Source: Marinilabiliaceae bacterium (lineage in GTDB: Bacteria; Bacteroidota; Bacteroidia; Bacteroidales; Marinilabiliaceae). From it: DNA of 64,000 nucleotides. The stretch covers positions 1 through 64,000 of the forward strand of contig WRMI01000001.1 of the NCBI GenBank assembly GCA_009777175.1, given 5' to 3'. Shown here one piece after another: positions 45,655 to 54,312 of this stretch (within the stretch, counting starts at the first letter, position 1; the number at the start of each line of letters is the position of its first letter). The notes under the pieces are model-generated. The model searched no databases. It saw only the letters and a list, made by a program, of their open reading frames with translations, and was not told the origin of the DNA. Both the position numbers and the translations under genes were made by a program.

Positions 45655-47289
45655 ATGAAGAAATTTTTAAGATTAATCATGATGATGGCGATATTTTCTT
45701 TTGCCATCATTAATTGCGACAAAGGCTCGCCCGGTTTATCAGAACCAGAAGAAGAACCAGGTGATGATCCTACTGAAACAAACGGAAATATGCAATCTTT
45801 GGAACTACTGGGGTTAGTTAAAGACACCGACGGCAATCCACTAAGTGGAGTAAAAGTATCCACAGGTGATTTAACTACAACTACCAAACAAGACGGCACT
45901 TTCACTTTCGACAAAGCCGAAGTTATTGACAAACGTGCTGTCATTTTGTTTGAAAAAAGGGAATATTTTTCTGTTACACGTTCTGGTGTAAAAGAAAATG
46001 AAATGTTTATTGAAGCTGTTATGCACCCTAAGGGAAACAGTACAATAAGTCTACAGACCGAATTTAATTCATCTGAAGGAAAACTTTTGCAAGTTCCTGC
46101 AGGAATGAAAGTAGATTTGGCATCGTCTTCAATTAAGCGTGCCGATGGTTCGGCTTATAGCGGCAGAGTTAATGCCGATATGCTTTATTTAGACCCCAAC
46201 AACCCAAATTTTTCGAGCATGATGCCCGGCGGTGATTTAGCCGCAATTACAGAAAACAACGACCAAGTAATGCTAGTTTCGTGGGGTATGACCGAAGTTA
46301 GCCTTACAGACGACGACGGAAATCCGCTACAATTAATTAGCGACAAACCCGCAACCCTTACTTACCCAATCCCTGCAGGAATGGAAAACAATCCTCCCCC
46401 AACTATTCCTCTTTGGCATTTTGATGACGAAAAAGGAATTTGGAAAGAAACAGGAATTGCAAAATTAGAAGGTAATGTATACGTTGGCGAGGTTACTCAT
46501 TTTTCGTGGGTAAACTTAGATGTACCCGCAGAACGAGTTACTGTTAGAGGTAAAGTGGTTTGCGATGGTAATAAACCTGTTCCTTATGTAGAAGTGAAAG
46601 TTGGACAAACAGGCGCAATTACGAATAGCAAAGGTGAATATTCTGCTTTTATACCCGAAAATACTCAGGTTACAGTCAGTGTTACTGCAAATGGTGGTTC
46701 AGATTTTAAAATAATCCCACAACAACCAGGAAACACTACTTATAATGTTGAAGACCTGATAGTGCCATGTTCAGATGATGATGATCCCGGCGAATTTGGT
46801 ACTTCAACGCACGTCGAAAAAGCAGCAATAAAATATTTAATAGAAGGCGGAACCTATTTTGTTATTACATTTGACGGAAATGGTAAAAGATTTAGATGGG
46901 ATATATTTGACGAAGAATATATTATGGGAAATCAGATGGTTTATATTGTCAATCATATTACACAAACTTTTTGTTGGGGAGCAGGTGGCTATTGGGTTGA
47001 TGAATATGATGCATACGATCCCTCTATTAATTATTTTGCTTCTATTTTTAGTATTGAGGAAGAATATTTATCTGAGTTCAAGCAGCCTGGAACTATTTCA
47101 ATAGCAGGAAAAGCATGTAATCATTATATAATTCCTTCGGGTGGCACATCTGTTGTTTATGGTGTTTGGAACGGATTGGTTTTGCTTTTAGAAATAAACG
47201 ACGATGTATTTTTACTTGCCCAAGATGTTACTCTTGAAGTGCCTAATGTTGCATTTACTAAAACATTTAATATTACTTGGTTACCTTAA
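45655..47289 (+). CDS. Lipoprotein with carboxypeptidase-regulatory-like domains
   Basis: 544 residues. Signal peptidase II site FAIINC (Cys 21) followed by an acidic Glu/Pro linker. Two Ig-like carboxypeptidase-regulatory domains: LGLVKDTDGNPLSGVKVST near 52 and VRGKVVCDGNKPVPYVEVKV near 298. Between them lies a region with VNADMLYLDPNNPNFSSMMP and LTYPIPAGMENNPPP, seen in large Bacteroidota surface lipoproteins. The C-terminal ~170 residues are unrecognised. Cell-envelope location; probably structural or glycan-binding. Likely co-transcribed with the next gene, 63 bases on. Confidence 0.85.
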   Translation: MKKFLRLIMMMAIFSFAIINCDKGSPGLSEPEEEPGDDPTETNGNMQSLELLGLVKDTDGNPLSGVKVSTGDLTTTTKQDGTFTFDKAEVIDKRAVILFEKREYFSVTRSGVKENEMFIEAVMHPKGNSTISLQTEFNSSEGKLLQVPAGMKVDLASSSIKRADGSAYSGRVNADMLYLDPNNPNFSSMMPGGDLAAITENNDQVMLVSWGMTEVSLTDDDGNPLQLISDKPATLTYPIPAGMENNPPPTIPLWHFDDEKGIWKETGIAKLEGNVYVGEVTHFSWVNLDVPAERVTVRGKVVCDGNKPVPYVEVKVGQTGAITNSKGEYSAFIPENTQVTVSVTANGGSDFKIIPQQPGNTTYNVEDLIVPCSDDDDPGEFGTSTHVEKAAIKYLIEGGTYFVITFDGNGKRFRWDIFDEEYIMGNQMVYIVNHITQTFCWGAGGYWVDEYDAYDPSINYFASIFSIEEEYLSEFKQPGTISIAGKACNHYIIPSGGTSVVYGVWNGLVLLLEINDDVFLLAQDVTLEVPNVAFTKTFNITWLP

Positions 47290-47352
47290 TATTAGCCTCA
47301 ACCAACATTTTTTTCTGAACTCTTTTTACAAATATTTATTTTAATTAAGAAA

Positions 47353-49311
47353 ATGAATAAACTAAATTATTTAGCAATAATGTTGTTCCTTGTAGGAATG
47401 ACTGTAAATACGAAAGCGCACTCACAAGATATTCCTGCAACTCTTTTTGGAAATTATACGGGCGAAGTCAATGCGGTTATAACATTGTTCAGTATTGACG
47501 AAACTTTTGATGGTCTTACAATAGAATTGAGGCAAACTGCCACCGACTATCGTCTTGTGATTGCAGAAATTGACTTAGGCGACGGCAATATTATGCCTGA
47601 ATATGAATTAGAAGATATAACAATTACTCCTTCGGGTGTTGGTTACCAATTATCTAAAAGCGGCTCTTTGAATATAATTATTCCTGAAATAATAATACCG
47701 CCGATGCCGCCTTATTTTCCCGATGGCGCTACACTTACTGATGTTCCTGCGGCTATTACATTGGAAAATGGATACATCGAAAACAACGTTCTTACTTTGG
47801 AAGTAAAAGCGGTTCTCACTTTGGGATTTATCCCTGTTCCAATAAACATTTATTTTGAGGGCACAAAATCTGTTGTGATTATTAATACTGAAATTTGGAC
47901 AGCCGCCGATCTTAAGGCATTAGCCGACTTTGTAAACGAAGGCAACGGGAACTTAACAGCAGGCGTAGATTTTATCTTGATGTCTGATATAGATCTTAGT
48001 GACTATGCCGATGGAAACGGATGGGAGGCAATCGGAAAAAACCCTTATGAAAATCCAAATTTGGTTTTTGAAGGAAATTTTGATGGCAACGGTAAAAAAA
48101 TTACCGGACTGAAAATTAGTAGCACCCTATTTGAAGTCGGACTTTTTGGATATGTTGTAAACGCAACCATAGAAAATTTAGGAATAGAAAACTGCGACAT
48201 CGAAGGATTATTGAACTTAGGAGGTCTCGTGGGATATATTGAAAATAGTACCATCAAAAATTGTTATGTAACCGGAAACATAAGCGGATCAGATTGGGTG
48301 GGACTGATAGCAGGAAACGTTAATAATGACTGTTTGATTGAAAATTGTTATGCAATTGGAAATCTAACCGGAATAGCAACAGCAGGCGGATGGTTAGGAG
48401 GTATTGCAGGTTCCAATGGCAATTCTGTAATATCAAGTTGTTATGCAGATGTGGAAATAATTGTTCCTTGGGGCTCTTGTGGCGGAATTACTGCAATTAA
48501 CTCTGGTATTATAAAAAATTGTTATGCAAAAGGAAACGTAACAGGCAATTACAATGTCGGCGGGTTAGTAGGAGAACACAATAATTATGGAACGACTCTT
48601 GCTATTGAAAATTGCTACGCTGCCGTTAATGTAACAGGATTCGAAAATGTTGGAGGATTGGCGGGAATAGTTTACAATAACGCTGTTATTAAAAACTGTG
48701 TAGCAGCAAATCCTTCTGTAATTGCTACATCTGGAACTAATTTCATTAACCGTATCACAAGTTCCGATTTTGACAGCCCAAATGCATTTATAAACAACTA
48801 TGCACTTGAAACAATGATTATCGAAGCAAACGGTACTCCTGTTACTATTACTCCTAATTTAAACGGCATTGAAGGCGCAAATGCTACTCTTGCTCAACTG
48901 CAATCGCTTGCTTTCTATAATACTGTTAGTAATTGGAATCAAACAGTTTGGGATATTAACGACCCAACGGGAGTTTGGAATATTTGTGATACCAAAACAT
49001 TGCCTTTCTTGCGATGGCAAAATGTTGACTGTAACGAAAACATTGAAACAATTTCCCAAAACGGTGGATTGCAGATATATCCTAACCCAACGAGTGGAAA
49101 GTTTTCAGTTGTAGGTTATCAGATGTCAGATGTAGGGGCGTATAACATACGCCCTATTGAGATATTAGATATCACGGGTCGTATTGTCCACCGTGAACCG
49201 TTTATCGTGAACCGTGCAACCGTTGAAATAGACATTTCGCATTTATCTTCTGGTATTTATTTTGTGAAGGTTGGAAATGAGATAGTTAAAATAGTAGTGG
49301 TTAGTGATTAG
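47353..49311 (+). CDS. Secreted GLUG-motif protein with T9SS sorting domain
   Basis: 652 residues, signal peptide to about 25. An N-terminal beta-rich domain (about 28-180), then TAADLKALADFVN and LMSDIDLSDYADGNGWEAIG leading into GLUG-type repeats (LGGLVGYIENSTIKNCYVTG, VGGLVGEHNN), a beta-helix scaffold typical of adhesins. The type A sorting domain begins LQIYPNPTSGKFSV and ends SSGIYFVKVGNEIVKIVVV. It contains an in-frame hairpin insert (49132-49154). The last residues VVVSD and stop are written in a GTAGTGGTTAGTGATTAG repeat that continues downstream. Confidence 0.87.
   Translation: MNKLNYLAIMLFLVGMTVNTKAHSQDIPATLFGNYTGEVNAVITLFSIDETFDGLTIELRQTATDYRLVIAEIDLGDGNIMPEYELEDITITPSGVGYQLSKSGSLNIIIPEIIIPPMPPYFPDGATLTDVPAAITLENGYIENNVLTLEVKAVLTLGFIPVPINIYFEGTKSVVIINTEIWTAADLKALADFVNEGNGNLTAGVDFILMSDIDLSDYADGNGWEAIGKNPYENPNLVFEGNFDGNGKKITGLKISSTLFEVGLFGYVVNATIENLGIENCDIEGLLNLGGLVGYIENSTIKNCYVTGNISGSDWVGLIAGNVNNDCLIENCYAIGNLTGIATAGGWLGGIAGSNGNSVISSCYADVEIIVPWGSCGGITAINSGIIKNCYAKGNVTGNYNVGGLVGEHNNYGTTLAIENCYAAVNVTGFENVGGLAGIVYNNAVIKNCVAANPSVIATSGTNFINRITSSDFDSPNAFINNYALETMIIEANGTPVTITPNLNGIEGANATLAQLQSLAFYNTVSNWNQTVWDINDPTGVWNICDTKTLPFLRWQNVDCNENIETISQNGGLQIYPNPTSGKFSVVGYQMSDVGAYNIRPIEILDITGRIVHREPFIVNRATVEIDISHLSSGIYFVKVGNEIVKIVVVSD
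49132..49154. repeat. REP-like hairpin inside a T9SS sorting domain
   Basis: GGGCGTAT (49136-49143), AAC loop, ATACGCCC (49147-49154), preceded by TGTAGG; read in frame as VGAYNIRP. Nearly the same as 31067-31089. Confidence 0.85.
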
Positions 49312-49430
49312 TGGTTAGTAAGAATCTCTGTGTTACTAAAAAAAATAATTACACAGAGGCACACAGAGTAGCACAAAGACTCACAGAAAAATTAGTGTTA
49401 ATTTGTGAAATTCGTGGCTAAAAAGAAGAA
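49290..49430. repeat. TTAGTGATTAGTGG run and CACAGAG palindrome
   Basis: A GTGGTTAGTGATTAGTGG run spans the stop codon at 49309-49311. It is followed by CTCTGTGTTACT and ACACAGAGGCACACAGAG units (49324-49388), then TTAGTGTTAATTTGTGAAAT, a unit also seen near 56815. Confidence 0.75.
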
Positions 49431-49435
49431 ATTCC

Positions 49436-50206
49436 GTGAAAATCTATCCAATCCCTCAAATCAGTGAATCCCCCGATGGATTTAGCCCACAGTCATTTAA
49501 ATTAGAAATATGTGCCTTTTCACTGACAGGCGCAATCGATGCCCAACAAGCAGGCGCAGATAGGATAGAACTTTGCGCAGGAGCTGCCGAAGGCGGAACT
49601 ACTCCCGATTTTGCACTTATTAAAACCGCAAACCATAAACTTTCAATTCCTGTATTTCCTATTATTAGACCTCGAGGTGGAAATTTTTGTTACAACCAAT
49701 CTGAATTTGAAATGATGAAATTATCAGTTTTAGAATGCAAGAAGTTAGGTTGTAAAGGAGTTACATTCAGCATTTTATTGAATGATTTAACTGTCGATGC
49801 TGATAGAACGTCACAACTTGTCGAATTAGCATATCCAATGGAATCAACCTTTATCAGAGGTTTTGATTTAACTCCCGACCCTTTCGAGGCATTAGAAGTT
49901 ATAAAACAAACAGGATGCAAAAGAATTTTAACGTCAGGTCAAAAAGAAAAAGCGCACGATGCAATACTGCTACTTAAACAACTTGTCGAAAATGCAGGTG
50001 AAGAGATAATTATTATGCCCGGTTCAGGAATTAATCCCGAAAATTTGAAACAACTAATCGAAGAAACAGTCGCAAAAGAGTTTCATGCATCAGCAAGAAA
50101 AATTGTTCCAAATTTAAACCCATTTATTGACCAATTTGGATTTGGAAATCTTATTGATTGCGATATCGAAAAAGTGAAAAATATGAAATTGTGTTTTGAT
50201 TTTTAA
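49436..50206 (+). CDS. cutC: CutC family protein
   Basis: 256 residues. TIM-barrel family: KLEICAFSLTGAIDAQQAGA, DRIELCAGAAEGGTTPDFAL, FPIIRPRGGNFCY, GFDLTPDPFEAL, GCKRILTSGQ. Linked historically to copper homeostasis, but the biochemical role is unsettled. The usual THRAFD motif reads TFIRGFD here. The only usable start is a GTG at 49436, inside a repeat-derived stretch, which adds about 20 residues (KIYPIPQISESPDGFSPQSF) before the normal family start. An ancestral start at LEICAFS may have been lost. Confidence 0.85.
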   Translation: MKIYPIPQISESPDGFSPQSFKLEICAFSLTGAIDAQQAGADRIELCAGAAEGGTTPDFALIKTANHKLSIPVFPIIRPRGGNFCYNQSEFEMMKLSVLECKKLGCKGVTFSILLNDLTVDADRTSQLVELAYPMESTFIRGFDLTPDPFEALEVIKQTGCKRILTSGQKEKAHDAILLLKQLVENAGEEIIIMPGSGINPENLKQLIEETVAKEFHASARKIVPNLNPFIDQFGFGNLIDCDIEKVKNMKLCFDF

Positions 50207-50224
50207 CCTACATTTTTCATAATA

Positions 50225-50470
50225 AATCAAATATGTAATATCGTTTAACGGTGTCTGTATGGGCAACCCTTGCGGTTGCCTTGAATGATATGGGATATAA
50301 ATTGTAGGGGCAACCCTTGCGGTTGCCTAAAAAAAGGGCGAGGGCAAGCCTCGCCCCTACAATGCCATATAGGATGGTAATTTTGCAACCGCAAGGGTCG
50401 CAAAAACAACAATACCCAGATATATGTGGCATGCTGCGAGACAATGAATAGTATTTATGAATAATGCCGT
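50225..50470. repeat. Composite REP element, inverted relative to 33594-33772
   Basis: Hairpins GGGCAACCCTTGCGGTTGCC (two), an AGGGCGAGGGCAAGCCTCGCCC hairpin written here in parts (stem AGGGCGAGG / CCTCGCCC, loop GCAAG) and a GCAACCGCAAGGGTCGC copy. The order and the linkers ATTGTAGGGGC, GGATGGTAATTTTG and CCGTTAAACGATATTA-like ends match the other locus in reverse. It ends in TTATGAATAATGC (50455-50467). Confidence 0.85.
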
Positions 50471-50500
50471 TAATTTAATAAACAAAAAATGTTTAAATAC

Positions 50501-50529
50501 TTGATATTGAAAAAATTTTTCTATTTTTG
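50501..50529 (+). promoter_or_regulatory. Promoter of the 50589 gene
   Basis: TTG (50501-50503), 18 bases, TATTTTTG (50522-50529), about 60 bases before the ATG. Confidence 0.65.
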
Positions 50530-50588
50530 CATTAATTTTAAATAAAATATTATTGTTAATAACTTATAAATCAAATAATTATTTAATT

Positions 50589-51794
50589 ATGAAACTTTTT
50601 TTTGGAACTTTAGTATTTCTTTTGTCTTTCAGTATTTATGCACAAAAGACTATTCAATGGCGCGGAACTGACCGTTCGGGCGTTTATGACGAAACAACCC
50701 TACTAAAATCTTGGGGTCAAGATGGTCCCAAATTATTATGGCACTATGATGGCTTGGGCGAAGGACATTCGTCTGTGGCTATTGATGCCAACAAAATTTA
50801 TGTTACCGGTTTAATAGGAAAAACCGGCTACCTCTTTGTTTTTGACATTAACGGAAAAATTTTAAACAAAATTGAGTACGGAAACGAATGGGACAAAAAC
50901 TACAACGGTCCCCGAAGCACTGTTACTATCAATGAAGGAAAACTCTACATTGCTACAGGAACAGGCGATTTAATCTGTTTAGACCAAAATTCCTTTAACC
51001 TTATTTGGAAAAAGAATATTCAAACAGACTTTGGAGCAAAAAATATCAAATGGGGTATCAATGAATCGCCTCTAATTGTAAATGAAAAAATTATTTTTAC
51101 TCCTGGAGGAAAAACCAATAATGTAGTCGCATTAAACAAGAATGACGGCTCGTTAATCTGGGCATCTTCGGGCGAAGGGGGTTCTGCCGCTTACTGTTCG
51201 CCAATTTATGCCAACGACCTGCAAATACCACAAATTATTACAATGACAGAAGACCATATTCTTGGAATAGATATAGCAACGGGCAAAAAATTATGGTCCC
51301 ACGAAAATAAAAACAGATATTCTGTACACGCCAACACACCAATTTATAGCAACGGAATGGTGCTTTGCACAAGCGGATACGGAAAAGGTTCTGTTATGTT
51401 AAAACTCACAAACGGAGGAAAAACAGTCGAAAAAGTTTGGGAACAAAAATTACTTGATACGAGAATTGGAGCAATGGTTAAAATTGGTGATCATATATAC
51501 GGATCAGGTGATTTCAGCAAATTCTGGTTCTGTGCCGACTGGAAAACAGGAAATATTTTATACCAAGATAAATCTTTACCCACAGGAGTTACAATAGCAG
51601 CAGATGGAATGTTATTTTGCTATTCCGACAAAGGAGATATGGCATTAGTAAATATTTCACCCCAAAAATTTGACATGATTAGCAAATTTAAAATTACAAT
51701 GGGAACAGAACAGCATTGGGCACACCCCGTAATTAATAACGGAATATTGTACGTGAGGCACGGAAATACTTTGATGGCTTATAAAGTGAAATGA
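50589..51794 (+). CDS. Secreted PQQ-binding-like beta-propeller protein
   Basis: 401 residues from the ATG at 50589 (MKLFFGTLVFLLSF ... IYAQ signal peptide). KTIQWRGTDRSGVY at the mature start, then blades including YLFVFDINGKILNKIEYGNE, LICLDQNSFNLIWKK and VALNKNDGSLIWASSGEG, ending AHPVINNGILYVRHGNTLMA. Very similar along its whole length to the protein at 55458 and less so to the one at 43704. No dehydrogenase catalytic site seen. Function unknown; envelope-located. Confidence 0.87.
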   Translation: MKLFFGTLVFLLSFSIYAQKTIQWRGTDRSGVYDETTLLKSWGQDGPKLLWHYDGLGEGHSSVAIDANKIYVTGLIGKTGYLFVFDINGKILNKIEYGNEWDKNYNGPRSTVTINEGKLYIATGTGDLICLDQNSFNLIWKKNIQTDFGAKNIKWGINESPLIVNEKIIFTPGGKTNNVVALNKNDGSLIWASSGEGGSAAYCSPIYANDLQIPQIITMTEDHILGIDIATGKKLWSHENKNRYSVHANTPIYSNGMVLCTSGYGKGSVMLKLTNGGKTVEKVWEQKLLDTRIGAMVKIGDHIYGSGDFSKFWFCADWKTGNILYQDKSLPTGVTIAADGMLFCYSDKGDMALVNISPQKFDMISKFKITMGTEQHWAHPVINNGILYVRHGNTLMAYKVK

Positions 51795-51933
51795 ATGTTC
51801 GTCTATTTAGTTGTTAGCCGTCAGGCCTGGGCGACAGTGCGGTAGGGAAAACCGAATATGATTAAGAATTGGGCGAAATTGACAGAGAAATAAAGATATA
51901 ATTGAATGTTAAACAATTAAATAGGAGGACAAT
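51795..51933. other. Leader with unusual GC-rich segment and strong ribosome site
   Basis: GTTCGTCTATTTAGTTGTTAG opens a segment that resembles 52707-52725 in its first part. GACAGAGAAATAAAGATATA resembles the AACAGAGAAAAAATAATAAA before 54313. AGGAGG (51923-51928) stands 5 bases before the ATG at 51934; I saw no comparable Shine-Dalgarno at the other starts I checked. Confidence 0.5.
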
Positions 51934-52641
51934 ATGAAAATAAAAATTTGTTTTAATCTGATAATAACTCTTGTGGTTATTCTTTTTGTTTCGTGCGACA
52001 AAAACAACCAAACAGTAGAAGGTAAAGATGTACAGCGTTTTTTAGGAATATATTATTTGGAAGGAACGTGTGAAGAATATGTTTCTGGCGGTGTGTTTCT
52101 TGATGAACGTGAAGTTACTATAAAAAAGGGAACTGAAGCCGACTTGCTAATAAACATTGGTTCTTTGACTTCTGTTGATTTTAATGCTTCTGTATCGAAT
52201 GATAGTTTGTATATACCTTTTCAAATGTGGAGTAATTTTGACGGAACTCAATCGTCATTACAAGGAAAAGGGGAAATAAAAAATGACACTCTTTTTCTAC
52301 GTTATAAGGCAGGAGGCTCGTTTGGCGTTGTAGATTGTGAATGCAAGGGTGGAAAAGAAAAAACGACATACATAGGTACAATCATAGATATGCCAAATCC
52401 TTGTACAACTGTTCCTTGTTTGCCCGGTATAATATTTGGTTTAGAAACTTTTTATGGAAATTGGGTTTTATCCATTAAATCACATTGGATTTGGTCTGAC
52501 AATGAACTAATTGTCGAGGATACAGAATATTTCATTGGAGACAAAGTAAAAATAACAGGAATAATAAGCAGAAAACAAGATGCAAATTCGAGCCAATACA
52601 CGGAACTTGAAATTCAAACAATGACAAAGTTGTCAGAATGA
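51934..52641 (+). CDS. Lipoprotein of unknown function
   Basis: 235 residues. Lipobox ILFVSC (Cys 21). The mature part is beta-rich with several cysteines (TCEEY, VDCECKG, NPCTTVPC) and no recognised motif; its size and pattern suggest a small beta-barrel or lipocalin-like fold. Start fixed by the AGGAGG 5 bases upstream, an atypical signal for this organism that may mark foreign origin. Flanked on both sides by GC-rich segments unlike the rest of the region. Confidence 0.75.
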   Translation: MKIKICFNLIITLVVILFVSCDKNNQTVEGKDVQRFLGIYYLEGTCEEYVSGGVFLDEREVTIKKGTEADLLINIGSLTSVDFNASVSNDSLYIPFQMWSNFDGTQSSLQGKGEIKNDTLFLRYKAGGSFGVVDCECKGGKEKTTYIGTIIDMPNPCTTVPCLPGIIFGLETFYGNWVLSIKSHWIWSDNELIVEDTEYFIGDKVKITGIISRKQDANSSQYTELEIQTMTKLSE

Positions 52642-52893
52642 AAAATGCCCGAACGTCTAACGGGCGGTTTGACGCAACGGCAGCCCTAACCCGCAGAAAA
52701 GGCAATGCGACAACGAACGTTCGTCTACCGCATAAACGGTGGTGAAAGTCGTTTCTTCCTCAATCCGCAGGAACTTTGGCTGCGAAACTGATACCGCAAA
52801 ATACAATAAAAAATAAAAAATAACGTTTATAAAGATTGAATTTGTAAACTGATAATTTGAATTTTTAAAATATTTAGTTCATATTACGAAATT
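52642..52893. other. GC-rich segment between accessory genes, cassette-border-like
   Basis: Contains AACGTCTAACGGGCGG, CAGCCCTAACCCGCAG, ACGAACGTTCGTCTACC and TTGGCTGCGAAACTG, followed by AT-rich TAACGTTTAT. GTCTAAC fits the RYYYAAC core of integron attC sites, but a matching GTTRRRY partner with palindromic arms was not found. TAACGTTTAT recurs before 54313. Confidence 0.35.
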
Positions 52894-53466
52894 ATGGATT
52901 TAATATACACTTTATACAATGATAGCCGCACGGTTTTTCGATTGAAAGATGTTGCAATGCTTATAGGCGAAACAAATTTCAATTCGTTGAATATGAAATT
53001 GAATTATTATGTTCGTACAAACAGGTTGCAAAATCCACGCAAGGGCATTTATTGTAAGGACAATTACAATTTGCAAGAATTGGCGTGCCGTATTTTTGCC
53101 CCTGCTTACATTTCGTTGGAAAATGTTTTGCAACAGGCTGGGGTTATTTTTCAGTATGACAACCGTTTGACAATCATTTCCTATCTAAGTCGTGAAATTG
53201 AAATTGATAATAGATTATTTTCTTTTCGTAAAATTAAAGATGAGTTATTAATATCTTCACAAGGAGTTGAACAAAAAGGAAATAGACTAACAATTGCCAC
53301 GCCGGAGCGTGCTTTTTTGGATATGCTTTATTTGAACGGTGCTATCTATTTTGACAATCTTAATCCGCTAAAAATAGAGATGATTGAGCAAATTTTGCCT
53401 ATTTATAATTCAAAAATTTTAACAAAACGAGTAGAAAAATTGTTTAAAAACCATGGACTTAAATAA
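52894..53466 (+). CDS. AbiEi-type antitoxin
   Basis: 190 residues. N-terminal winged-helix region (FRLKDVAMLIGETNFNSLNM, YYVRTNRLQNPRKGIYCK) and the typical ACRIFAPAYISLENVLQQAG and TPERAFLDMLYLNG segments of AbiEi-like transcriptional antitoxins. It would repress its operon and counter the nucleotidyltransferase toxin next door. The 3' end overlaps the toxin gene by 14 bases. AbiE systems give abortive defence against phage. Confidence 0.87.
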   Translation: MDLIYTLYNDSRTVFRLKDVAMLIGETNFNSLNMKLNYYVRTNRLQNPRKGIYCKDNYNLQELACRIFAPAYISLENVLQQAGVIFQYDNRLTIISYLSREIEIDNRLFSFRKIKDELLISSQGVEQKGNRLTIATPERAFLDMLYLNGAIYFDNLNPLKIEMIEQILPIYNSKILTKRVEKLFKNHGLK

Positions 53467-54145
53467 ACACAAATATTTAATGTTGCAAATTTTGCGGGAT
53501 ATTTATTCTGATTTAGAATTGGCTAACTCACTTGGTTTTAAAGGCGGAACAGCTTTGATGTTTTTTTACGAATTACCGCGTTTCTCAATTGACTTGGATT
53601 TCAATCTACTTAAAAATGAAAAAGAAAATGAAGTTTATCAAAAAGTAAAAACAATTTTGCTAAAATACGGAAAAATAGACGATGAGGCACAAAAGCTTTT
53701 CGGTTCCATTCTTGTTTTGAATTATGGAAGTGGAGAACGAAAATTGAAGATAGAAATTTCTAACCGTTTGCATGACAATCACTATGAAGTTAAATCGTTT
53801 ATGGGAATCAATATGGTTGTTATGAAAATTTCAGATATGTTTGCACACAAATTATGCGCATTGTTAGACAGAAACGAACTGGCAAACCGTGATGTTTTTG
53901 ACTGTTGGTTTTTTATGGAAAAACGCACTCCAATAAATAAAAATATTGTTGAAAACAGAATGAAAATGCCTTTTGCAGACTATCTGCAAAAATGTATAGA
54001 CACACTTAATAGTTTGCCCGACAAAAGTTTCTTGAACGGAATCGGCGATTTACTCGATGATAAAATGAAAAATTTTGTACGCACCAAAATACGCACCGAA
54101 ACAATAATGCTGTTAAATTTTTACAAAGCATTTCCATTATTATGA
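53453..54145 (+). CDS. AbiEii-type nucleotidyltransferase toxin
   Basis: 230 residues. The polymerase-beta-like signature is LGFKGGTALMFFYELP with RFSIDLDF right after it (GG and D-x-D). KISDMFAHKLCALLDR and NRDVFDCWFF follow, as in AbiEii/AbiGii proteins. The expected activity is NTP transfer to a cellular target such as tRNA when antitoxin is lost. Motifs and length look intact, so the pair is likely functional. Confidence 0.9.
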   Translation: MDLNKHKYLMLQILRDIYSDLELANSLGFKGGTALMFFYELPRFSIDLDFNLLKNEKENEVYQKVKTILLKYGKIDDEAQKLFGSILVLNYGSGERKLKIEISNRLHDNHYEVKSFMGINMVVMKISDMFAHKLCALLDRNELANRDVFDCWFFMEKRTPINKNIVENRMKMPFADYLQKCIDTLNSLPDKSFLNGIGDLLDDKMKNFVRTKIRTETIMLLNFYKAFPLL

Positions 54146-54312
54146 ATATGCAACTCGTATTCAATTAATTGTTAACGAAATATCCAAGAGAACTTGCGGT
54201 TTAGCGAAACTGCGGCATTTAACAGAGAAAAAATAATAAAGTTTTAATAATAACGTTTATGATTTATATAAAATGAAAAATAATATAAGGCAATGGATAA
54301 AACTAAGAAAAA
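54146..54312. other. Spacer with inverted AACTTGCGGTTT / GAAACTGCGGC parts
   Basis: TTGTTAACGAAA, GAACTTGCGGTTTAGCGAAAC, TGCGGCATTTAACAG, then TAACGTTTAT before the next gene. It shares the GCGAAACTG and TAACGTTTAT parts with 52642-52893. Possibly a second cassette-like border; weak. Confidence 0.3.

Noticed and set aside
52650-52720. Definite integron attC site
   Set aside because: A GTCTAAC core is present, but no GTTRRRY partner with complementary L boxes was found, and no integrase is in the window; kept only as a weak hint.
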